Assembly: GCA_900088475.1 (NCBI GenBank)
Contig: FLMG01002524.1
Span: forward strand, 4,454-19,068
Direction of reading: 5' to 3'
Length of the DNA stretch: 14,615 bases
Source of the DNA: Hyphochytrium catenoides
Taxonomy: Eukaryota > Sar > Hyphochytriomycetes > Hyphochytriales > Hyphochytriaceae
The stretch's first letter is position 1. Every line of letters begins with the position of its first letter. The notes below the pieces were generated by a model, which saw only the letters and a list, made by a program, of their open reading frames with translations, was not told where the DNA came from and searched no databases. Position numbers and translations under genes: made by a program. Shown one piece after another: positions 8,444-14,615 of the stretch.

Positions 8444-10249
8444 ATGGGTCGCCTTCCTCTCACGAGTCAGCACAGGAAAGTAGTGCCCGCAGGAGGAGGA
8501 GGAGAAAAACCCACCGAGAGGAGAGGCGAGAAGAGCGGAGAAGAAGGGAAAAGAACAGAGCTCTTTGCCTCTCCTACTTCTCTCTGCTCAACCTCCTCCC
8601 GCCCGGCACCAGCAGTACCACTGCCTCGCCTTTCGTCAACAATAGAAAGACAGAGAAGAACCAAACGGCAACAGCTTGTTCTCTTTCTCTATGATTCTCT
8701 TTTACTTATCATCCTCGGCTTTGCCCTTGCCTGCATTACGTTAGGCGCCTGGTACCTCTCCATCTCTCTTCTTCCCCGAGAAAAAGATGAGCTCTTCTGC
8801 ATTCGGAAATGTAAAAGCAACCGCTCGTGTTGGCTGTTTGATTGTTCTGTAGGGCGCCACGTCATGGACATGACACTCAGTATCCCTCTCTCTTTCCTGG
8901 CGCCCCTCATTGTTTACAGAGCGAGCTCTCCACCTTCTCTCTTCCAACGAGAGAAAAAAGGACTGCTCAAAGCCGCGGCGTGGATTATCTTGGTTGACCT
9001 TGTCTCTCTTCCCATCCAGGCACACGTGGTTCACTATGACCTCTATTGTGGAGAGGTCCTCTATCTTTTTCTTCTCTTCTATCTTTACTTCCACCCATGT
9101 CTCCCATCGTTTGTTCAGCCCTCTTCTTCCTCTTCATCGCCAGTTAGTTTCGTTCGCTCTCTCTCGGATTCATCCTCCTCTAAACGAGCAACAGCAGGAA
9201 CTTGCCTGAGAAGATTCACAGCCAATGGCCTCCCGTCTTTGGTGACCATTGTCTTTCTCCGGCTTCCAGTGGAGCTTGTGTCTCTCCCTCTCGTTGCAAA
9301 GCTCGTCATACCCGGTCTCTTTTACCTTGTCTCTGCCTACGTCAAGCAGCTTCTTGCTGGTGTTTTCTCTCTCCCTTCTGTGCCTCTCCTCAACAACAAC
9401 AAGGAAGATGGGAAGAAGAATAAGAAGGAAAAAGAAAAGAACGCCGGACACGGAGTGAGAGAAGAGAGAGAAAAGAGGGTTGATGCCACTCTTTTCTCCA
9501 TGCAGTTGGCTCTAGAAGTGACACAACTAGCGATCAACTGTATGGTAGTGGAGGCGACCGACGCCGTTGTCTTGCAGAACGTGGCACTCTCCACGTCCTT
9601 CGGCGCTCTGGGCTATCTTCTTTCTGTGTGGTGGAGCGTGAGTAGAGTGACGACAAAGAAGATGATGGAAGGGAAGAGCAATACTGGGAGCCCACCGAGT
9701 GCAGGCGACATAGGAGCAGAAACACGTGCCAACAACCATCAGCGGGAGAAAGAAAGAGAACATCAACAGGAGGAGAAAAGAAAGGAGGAGGAACAGGACG
9801 AACAAGAGAAAAGGAGAGAACAGAGGAAAATTAAAGAGCACTCTCTCTTCCTCTCGACAAGAATGGCAGTCAGCCTCGTCCTTGGCAGTCTCTGCGGCGC
9901 TGGCGGCCTGCTATCCCTGCAAATATTCCATCGCCTGCTATTGCGGCTCATCTATGGCTGTGATGCCTCCTTATTGCCAGTCTTTCGCCCTGACGTGGAT
10001 CTACTGCTGGTGCTGATCGTTTGGGCCGTGATGTGCCTGTTTGTGCTCATCCTGCAGATGATCGGAGTGGACTTTCTCTCTGTTTGGAACGAAGAGAGAC
10101 GATCTTTCTTTTGGATGGTGACGATTGTTCTCTTCTGCTATGGGCAGTACTTCTACTCTATGCTGCTCTCACAAACACTCGGCACCTCTACCAGTTGTAC
10201 TCCTCTCCTGCACTCTTCCCCTCTATCTTCTCTCTCCCTCTCTCCTTAA
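8444..10249 (+). CDS. Polytopic membrane protein 1 of an unrecognised tandem family (601 aa)
   Basis: Not recognised; no function assigned. The first 75 residues are charged, then hydrophobic segments occur at about 78-111, 140-158, 175-192, 203-221, 262-288, 290-309, 350-365, 380-398, 473-495, 518-541 and 555-576, giving roughly nine to eleven membrane spans. After the first span lies a cysteine motif C119-x3-C123-x5-C129-x4-C134 (ending SCWLFDC), shared with the paralog. A serine run sits at about 227-246. Two charged linkers, 318-346 and 402-466 (K/E/R/Q, coiled-coil-like), separate the core from a C-terminal group of three spans. ATG 8444 is chosen because an in-frame TAA lies 12 codons upstream and the next ATG is residue 140; the paralog starts at the aligned place. 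No intron is needed. Paralogy across about 400 residues, with conservation concentrated in the spans, supports real coding. It could be a transporter or receptor, but nothing shows which. Confidence 0.85.
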   Translation: MGRLPLTSQHRKVVPAGGGGEKPTERRGEKSGEEGKRTELFASPTSLCSTSSRPAPAVPLPRLSSTIERQRRTKRQQLVLFLYDSLLLIILGFALACITLGAWYLSISLLPREKDELFCIRKCKSNRSCWLFDCSVGRHVMDMTLSIPLSFLAPLIVYRASSPPSLFQREKKGLLKAAAWIILVDLVSLPIQAHVVHYDLYCGEVLYLFLLFYLYFHPCLPSFVQPSSSSSSPVSFVRSLSDSSSSKRATAGTCLRRFTANGLPSLVTIVFLRLPVELVSLPLVAKLVIPGLFYLVSAYVKQLLAGVFSLPSVPLLNNNKEDGKKNKKEKEKNAGHGVREEREKRVDATLFSMQLALEVTQLAINCMVVEATDAVVLQNVALSTSFGALGYLLSVWWSVSRVTTKKMMEGKSNTGSPPSAGDIGAETRANNHQREKEREHQQEEKRKEEEQDEQEKRREQRKIKEHSLFLSTRMAVSLVLGSLCGAGGLLSLQIFHRLLLRLIYGCDASLLPVFRPDVDLLLVLIVWAVMCLFVLILQMIGVDFLSVWNEERRSFFWMVTIVLFCYGQYFYSMLLSQTLGTSTSCTPLLHSSPLSSLSLSP

Positions 10250-10716
10250 AACTCTATCATCAATAGCTCCTTTACTTTTGTCGTCATCATGGCGCCATTG
10301 CTCTTCTTCTGTGTGCCTCTTGCATGAGAGTCCTTGTTACCTCTTCCTCCACTGCTGGAGAGTAAACATAATAGGAGAGGACGAGGAGAGACCAATAAAA
10401 AAACGAACAGCAGGTGGTCAGACAGAAGGAGGACAGCGGCGACCAACAAGAAGCACTCGACGACGAGAGATTTCTGAACAAACATAATTCTAGTGAGCTC
10501 CTCTATGATGGCTTCCTCTTGCTCCTCTCCTAGTGGTCCAATTGAATCATCTTGTCTATACACCTCTTAGGACGTGACTGACTTTATCATTAGCACGTCT
10601 ATAGACATTGATATTTGCTTTTTGAGGTAACTCGTCGTAGACTAGGCTTCTGGGCGATGGGACATGTAGACAAAGGAATGCTTACATACTCCTAATGATG
10701 AACATATAATAAACCA
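10250..10716. other. 3' flank of membrane-protein gene 1
   Basis: Intergenic. A different frame that overlaps the gene's end (10125-10487) stays open 238 nt past its stop, with a hydrophobic then basic tail; it could reflect a lost or shifted 3' end. A minus-strand frame here (10246-10563) has no recognisable feature. Confidence 0.35.
10394..10399 (+). terminator. AATAAA, possible polyadenylation signal
   Basis: AATAAA within ACCAATAAAAAAACG, about 145 nt after the stop of membrane-protein gene 1. The motif is short and the organism's polyadenylation signals are unknown, so this is tentative. Confidence 0.15.
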
Positions 10717-10909
10717 GCAACTACTCACTGAGAAGAAGAGGAAGAAAGAAGAAGAAGAAAGAGAAAAAGTGGTAGAGGAAGAAGGACAAGAGACAAGAGC
10801 TACTACGAAGTCTTGATCACTTTGAATAATAAGCAAACCTCAGTCAGGACTCAACAAACGAAGAAGAAGAAAGGAAAAAGAGGACGACGAAGAAGAGACA
10901 AGAGCTACT
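10717..10909. repeat. Imperfect direct duplication of a GAA-rich unit
   Basis: GAAGAAGAA-type purine tracts, each ending in AGACAAGAGCTACT, occur at about 10717-10804 and 10833-10909. The shared 14-mer ends are 105 bp apart. The copies differ by several indels. Confidence 0.55.
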
Positions 10910-11343
10910 TTGCGGACGATGGAGACAAGGAAAATCTGACAGTACGCGCAATACTCTCCACAGGAGGCATCGTTGCGTAGTAGATAGTACGACCGCTAGG
11001 AGGTTGACCAGTGCACAAATAATCCTTGTTGCCAACAAGAGAAGTACACCGCAGCTCCTGAGGAACTCAGATTCTTCACTATTATAAAGTTCAGTCAGTT
11101 GGAAGGAGAGCCAAACCCACAGCGAAGAAGAAGAGAACCTACACATATTTATAAATTAATAAGGTGAGCCAATCTTCTCTTCCTCATCAACAACAAGCAT
11201 GATACAATGCGTACGCTTACAGAGTAACTGTTAGCAAGTAACTTTATGAGAAAGTGAAAGGAAATCGATAGGGGCGTTCTTATTATCGAGAGCCCTCCAG
11301 ACAAGAGAAATAGACAGAGTCAGGGAAATGAGGTGTGAGGTGT

Positions 11344-11347
<4 letters not shown>
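10910..11347. other. Intergenic, no gene recognised
   Basis: About 440 bp with short overlapping frames only. AT-rich at 11145-11165 and otherwise featureless. Confidence 0.45.

Positions 11348-11385
<38 letters not shown>
11348..11385. repeat. (GA)19 microsatellite
   Basis: Uninterrupted GA dinucleotide run of 38 nt. Confidence 0.95.
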
Positions 11386-11389
<4 letters not shown>

Positions 11390-11458
11390 GGAAGAAAGTG
11401 AATGGAATTCCTGGATCACTTCGCAGAGGAACTGAACGAAAAATTATAGAGATGGCAA

Positions 11459-11486
11459 CGAGAGAGAGAGAGAGAGAAAGAGAGTA

Positions 11487-11524
<38 letters not shown>
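11459..11524. repeat. Interrupted GA microsatellite
   Basis: GA runs broken by AAAGAGAGTAAAAGAAA in the middle. Purines on the plus strand, as in the neighbouring (GA)19. Confidence 0.9.
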
Positions 11525-11526
<2 letters not shown>

Positions 11527-11619
11527 CGGAGCATCGAGACAGAGCCACATCTCGACAAGAACAGTACGAATTAAGCCGGTAGAGATGATAAGATGAAGTA
11601 CCGCCAACGTTCTTCTCAG

Positions 11620-11669
11620 TGTGAAAACTGATAGGTTACACATAGAACTAGTGTAACCACATTTTCACA
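11620..11669. repeat. 50-bp composite palindrome (two nested inverted repeats)
   Basis: Outer arms TGTGAAAA (11620-11627) and TTTTCACA (11662-11669) enclose inner arms GGTTACAC (11634-11641) and GTGTAACC (11651-11658) around a 9-nt loop. The spacers between arms are 6 and 3 nt. Sixteen base pairs in total could form a cruciform or RNA hairpin. It may be a foldback end of a decayed element or a protein site. Confidence 0.65.
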
Positions 11670-11730
11670 TTTATGTTTCACACCCGCGGGTCCTCCTCTC
11701 TCTCTAGCTTGCTAGACAGAGTCCTGCACG

Positions 11731-12125
11731 GTGTCCTCTGTATCGCACTACCCGCAGAGCGACGTCAGCCCCTCTGGGGGTAGCATCGAGATTTGTAGTA
11801 GTTCTAGTACTCTTCAACTCTATATAAAAGCGGTCAATAAAGTAGTATCGTTCTACTGGTGTCAAACCGGTACAAGTACAGAAAACCAGTACAGAAGTAA
11901 CACAGGTTATGTATGCTCTGGGCAGCAATCGATTTATCAGATGGTTCAATGTTCCTCTGATATAATCAGAGAATGGCCAAAGAACTTCACAAAAAGAATT
12001 CACATTTTGAAGGGAACATCAGGTGAGTGGCCCGTTAACTCGCTCGCACACTGATCTGGTTCAGCGACAGCAGTACGACGACCGCTAATGTCCCGAATCG
12101 GTATAGAACTACTAGTCTGGTCTGA
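11731..12125 (+). mobile_element. Possible degenerate Ty1/copia-type RT-RNase H fragment
   Basis: The plus frame 11731-12054 contains YRSNTG (from 11890), then I-x3-V-x3-S, a proline, and KRIHILKGT ending at 12018. These resemble, in order, the copia motifs YRSLVG, I-x3-V-x3-S, P and KRxLRYLKGT at the end of the reverse transcriptase region. After a stop and a frame change, another frame at 12060-12122 reads FSDSS...VPNRYRTTSLV, resembling the copia RNase H start (YSDADWAGD..DRKSTSGYV). Several residues are missing between motifs and the YVDD box was not found. The order of motifs is suggestive, but each match is weak; chance remains possible. Confidence 0.25.
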
Positions 12126-12329
12126 ACCCTTTTTAATAGTGTTAAGAGTAGTACAGTGGAAAAGTAGTAGTCCAGACGAACCTGGATCTCATGAAGGATA
12201 GAATGATTTCAACCGAGCGTGCTACTTGTACTTGTACCACAGACATTGCACCAATACAAGACTGGGATTGACCAGGGACTATATACCGGATACAATTTAC
12301 AGTCCTAACACTCCCACTGAAGTCCAGGA
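12126..12329. other. Intergenic between possible retroelement remnant and compound microsatellite
   Basis: No feature recognised. A W-x-S triplet at 12183 and an IST-E string near 12206 could be further RNase H debris in broken frames, but this is too weak to call. Confidence 0.2.
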
Positions 12330-12330
12330 G

Positions 12331-12390
<60 letters not shown>

Positions 12391-12439
12391 CTCTCTCTCT
12401 CTCTATCTATCTCTATCTATCTATCTATCTATCTATCTA
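12330..12439. repeat. Compound (CT)n(CTAT)n(CT)n(CTAT)n microsatellite
   Basis: About 110 bp of CT runs alternating with CTAT tetranucleotide runs. The plus frame of alternating S/L and I/Y residues over it is not a gene. Confidence 0.95.
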
Positions 12440-12679
12440 CTCAGAATCCGAAATGAGTAAGTGAGCCTCCTTGACTTCCCCATCAGGACTGTGGCCCATT
12501 CGGATTCCGGACATAGGCGGATTAACCAACAGTTATTAGGTATGTAGATGAGGACTCAGTAACTGTAGTCGTGCACTATTGATTCCCCAACCAAGGGGCG
12601 TAACCGCTTCCACTACTCCTGTCTGTTTATTTACTAACAATAATAAGGCGGCGGCTCTACGTCTTCAATCACCTAACAA
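12440..12679. other. Intergenic, no gene recognised
   Basis: About 240 bp of unique-looking sequence with no open frame of note. Confidence 0.5.
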
Positions 12680-12769
12680 ATGAGAGGACAACCGGTGCTC
12701 CGCCTCCTCGCTTTCCTCTTCATTTACGGGATGACAGAAGGAAGCCTACGTGATAAGCTAGAACAGTGA
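12680..12769 (+). CDS. Short signal-peptide-like ORF (29 codons), possible first exon or remnant
   Basis: ATG at 12680 opens a frame with a basic start (MRGQPVLR), a hydrophobic core (LLAFLFIYGM) and a small residue region (TEGS), then stops at TGA TGA (12767-12772). The shape is that of a secretory signal peptide. A pyrimidine-rich stretch ending in CAATAG at 12838 would make a good 3' splice site, and GTGATAAG at 12750 a possible donor (89-nt intron), but the joined frame would stop soon after. The same frame reopens at 12839-13063 beyond three stops. It may be a real small secreted peptide, the first exon of an unresolved gene, a decayed gene, or chance. Confidence 0.3.
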   Translation: MRGQPVLRLLAFLFIYGMTEGSLRDKLEQ

Positions 12770-12838
12770 TGAGCTGCTGTTGTCGAGCTTGTTGCTGAAG
12801 GACTCCGTACCTCGCCTTCCTTTCTTCACTATCAATAG

Positions 12839-13066
12839 AGCTTCAATGCCTCGTCTTGGGGACTAGCTCACCTTTCTCTGGAATGGTTCAGGGTCAAAGC
12901 TCGCGGACAACAGGGTAGAAGAGCTAGAAAAGAAAGCAAGGCACCCAAAAGTAGTGAGGACAAGGAGAAGCAGCAACGCCCCAAAGAGAGAGAGAGAGGA
13001 CAAACAAAGAATAGAGCTCCTCTAAGAAGACTAGCAGCAGAGGCGTCCGGAAAGAGAGAAACGTGA
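12839..13066 (+). pseudogene. Possible remnant related to the membrane-protein family
   Basis: This frame reads SSWGLAHLSLEWFRV and then a K/R/E/Q-rich stretch. The order is like TSFGALGYLLSVWWSV followed by the charged linker in membrane-protein gene 1 (about residues 384-465). The similarity is partial, nucleotide identity is modest, and in-frame stops lie just upstream (12767-12772, 12836). Composition bias could produce the linker match, so this is tentative. Confidence 0.2.
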
Positions 13067-13130
13067 ACAACAGGAAAAGAGAGGACGATACAGAGGAGAA
13101 AGCAAGAGGCAGAAGGATCATATTATTCAG
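12900..13130. repeat. Purine-rich (A/G) tract upstream of membrane-protein gene 2
   Basis: Long stretches dominated by A and G on the plus strand (AAGAAAGCAAGG, GAGAGAGAGAGGAC, GGAAAAGAGAGGAC). It mirrors the purine-rich block upstream of gene 1. The hydrophobic minus-strand frame 12924-13253 is its mirror image and not called. Confidence 0.6.
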
Positions 13131-13303
13131 ATGCAGAAGAAGCAGGAGCAGCTTCACAATGAGAGAGATCAGAAAGAAACAAGATCTTAACCGGAGTAGC
13201 AAGGGACGGAATGAAGAAGAGAACTGGAAAAAGGAAGTTGAGATGATGCTCAACCCATGAAAGAAGAAAACGACTGCAGAGGAAAGACGGATAAAGACTC
13301 CAT

Positions 13304-13327
13304 CTCAGGAGACAGGAGAAGGTTCTC
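13304..13327 (+). promoter_or_regulatory. Conserved leader with candidate YAG splice acceptor before membrane-protein gene 2
   Basis: CATCTCAG ends at 13308, then GAGACAGGAGAAGG and the ATG 19 nt after the AG, the same arrangement as at 8420-8443. An in-frame TAA at 13292 lies 12 codons before the ATG, as in gene 1. Confidence 0.35.
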
Positions 13328-14530
13328 ATGGACCTCTCTCTTCTCTCCGGTCAGCACAGTAAAGTACGACCAACTGGAGAAGCAGAGGACAACGCGAAGG
13401 AGGAGGGAGGAGAGGAAGGGAACAGGAGAGAACAATTAGTCTCTTCTTCTTCTCTCTGCGTTACCGCTTACTCTCTACCAGCCCCCGTCAAAGTGCGTCG
13501 TCTTTCACTAATAGAAAGACGGCAAAGAACCAAACGTCAACAGCTTTCGGTCTTTCTGCTTGACTCTCTTTTACTGGTCCTCCTCGGCTCTGCCCTTGCC
13601 TGCATTACCTTAACTGCCTGGTACCTCTCCATCTCTCTCCTCCCACGAGAGATACACCCGCTCTACTGCCTGCGGAAGTGTCAAAGAAGCCGCTCTTGTT
13701 GGCTGTTTGATTGCGCTGTAGGCCGATATATCGTGGACGTAACACTCAGCATTCCTCTCTCTTTCCTGGCGCCCCTCATTGTTTACAGAGCGAGCTCTCC
13801 CCGTTCTCTCTTCCAAATAGAAAAACGGGGACTTTTTAGATTAGCGGCATGGATTATCTTGGTTGATCTTCTCTCTCTTCCGGTGCAGTCGCACGTGGTC
13901 CACGCTGACCTCTATTGCGGGGAGTTCCTCTATCTCTTTCTTTTCTTCTATCTCTACTTCTACCCATGTCTTCCGTCGTTTGTTCGGCTCTCTTCTTCTT
14001 CTTCGTCTTCTGCATCCACTCCTTCTCTTTTCTCTCTCTCAGGCCAGTCCCTTCCTAAACGAGCAAAAGCAGGTACGTGCCTGAGAAGATTCACAGCCAA
14101 TGGCCTTGCGACCTTGGTGACCATTGTCTTTCTCCTGCTTCCAGTGGAGCTTGTGTCTCTCCCTCTAGTAGCGAAGCTCGTCATACCCTCTCTCTGTTTC
14201 CTTATCTCTGCCTACATCAAAAGGCTCCTCGCTGGTGTCTTCTCTCTCCCTTATCTGCTTCTTCGCAATACCAAGGAGGAAAAGAACAAGAAGAGGAATA
14301 GTGGACCAATAGCGGGAGAAGGAGTGCGAGAGGAGAGGGAAAAGAGGGTTGATGCAACTCTCTTCTGCATGCAAGTGCCCTTAGAGGTGACGCAACTAGC
14401 GATCAACTGTATGGTGGTGGAAGCGACCGACGCCGTTGACTTGCAGAATGTCGCACTCTCCACGTCCTTCGGCGCTCTGGGCTATCTTCTTTCTGCCTGG
14501 TGGAGCTTGAATAAAAGTGAAGACAAATAA
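13328..14530 (+). CDS. Polytopic membrane protein 2, paralog of the 601-aa protein, frame cut short at residue 400
   Basis: The 400-codon frame aligns end to end with residues 1-400 of membrane-protein gene 1, roughly three-quarters identical by eye in the membrane core and much less in the first 65 residues. Conserved landmarks: hydrophobic segment after RRQRTKRQQL (about 73-105), cysteine motif C114-x3-C118-x5-C124-x4-C129, FLAPLIVYRASSP, AAWIILVDLLSLP, FYLYFYPCLPSF, a serine run (222-230), CLRRFTANGL, LLPVELVSLPLVAKLVIP, the charged linker EGVREEREKRVDATLF, and QNVALSTSFGALGYLL. After WWSLNK the frame shifts relative to gene 1 and ends at TAA 14528. Gene 1 goes on for 200 more residues with three more spans, so this copy is truncated by a lesion, uses another mechanism to continue, or reflects a base error. 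Start chosen by alignment to gene 1 and the upstream in-frame TAA. Function unknown. Confidence 0.8.
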   Translation: MDLSLLSGQHSKVRPTGEAEDNAKEEGGEEGNRREQLVSSSSLCVTAYSLPAPVKVRRLSLIERRQRTKRQQLSVFLLDSLLLVLLGSALACITLTAWYLSISLLPREIHPLYCLRKCQRSRSCWLFDCAVGRYIVDVTLSIPLSFLAPLIVYRASSPRSLFQIEKRGLFRLAAWIILVDLLSLPVQSHVVHADLYCGEFLYLFLFFYLYFYPCLPSFVRLSSSSSSSASTPSLFSLSGQSLPKRAKAGTCLRRFTANGLATLVTIVFLLLPVELVSLPLVAKLVIPSLCFLISAYIKRLLAGVFSLPYLLLRNTKEEKNKKRNSGPIAGEGVREEREKRVDATLFCMQVPLEVTQLAINCMVVEATDAVDLQNVALSTSFGALGYLLSAWWSLNKSEDK

Positions 14531-14615
14531 GAAGGAAGAGCACAAGAGGAATAGCACTCTCTTACAAAGTGGAGGTGAGATAAAAGCAGAAACATGTGCC
14601 CACAAGCAACAACGG
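14513..14615 (+). pseudogene. Frame-shifted continuation of membrane protein 2, runs off right edge
   Basis: An A run at 14513-14516 has one base more than the aligned stretch of gene 1. From 14517 the neighbouring frame is open for 33 codons to the edge. It matches gene 1's linker (GEIKAET against GDIGAET, and QQR against HQR), so the downstream part has stayed in the family's frame. Confidence 0.65.

Noticed and set aside
8075-8463. Frames on both strands just before membrane gene 1
   Set aside because: They are driven by the GA tract and have no counterpart upstream of the paralog.
11821-11830. TATATAAAAG, a TATA-box-like sequence
   Set aside because: No credible gene starts at a suitable distance, and it lies inside the possible retroelement frame.
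13610-14605. Minus-strand frames opposite membrane gene 2
   Set aside because: Mirror frames of the conserved plus-strand coding sequence; similar ones appear opposite gene 1 for the same reason.

Overview
The window looks like nuclear DNA of a unicellular eukaryote. Genes are far apart and on both strands, no bacterial operon or ribosome-binding-site pattern is visible, and much of the space is purine-rich simple sequence. A secreted subtilase with an I9 prodomain, a tandem family of serine/leucine-rich membrane proteins, and YAG sites just upstream of starts would suit an alveolate such as Perkinsus, which is known for many subtilisins and for spliced-leader trans-splicing. That assignment is an inference, not proven by any marker here.

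Left edge (1-1042, minus strand): the first 347 codons of a subtilisin-like (S8) protein with a signal peptide and I9 propeptide. The frame is intact, but all positions matching the catalytic tetrad are replaced (D to S, H to Y, oxyanion N to D, S to R). It reads as a pseudoprotease and runs off the window.

Middle (1043-8443): no convincing gene. It holds inverted repeats, a diverged 194-bp dispersed repeat present twice (4905-5098 and 6064-6257), a tandem duplication of a 168-bp GA-rich unit, a 10-bp minisatellite, and long purine tracts on the plus strand just before the next gene.

Right (8444-14615, plus strand): two paralogous polytopic membrane proteins of a family I do not recognise. 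The first (8444-10249, 601 aa) looks complete. The second (13328-14530) matches it up to residue 396, then has an extra A that shifts the frame into a stop; the shifted frame stays open and homologous to the window edge. Both share a leader with a YAG site 19 nt before the ATG and an upstream in-frame TAA at the same codon spacing. Between them lie (GA)n and (CT)n(CTAT)n microsatellites, a 50-bp composite palindrome, a possible decayed Ty1/copia RT-RNase H fragment, and a short signal-peptide-like ORF with a candidate splice acceptor after it.

No functional link between the pseudoprotease and the membrane proteins is visible. The most noteworthy items are the fully substituted subtilase active site and the unrecognised tandem membrane-protein family with one shifted copy.
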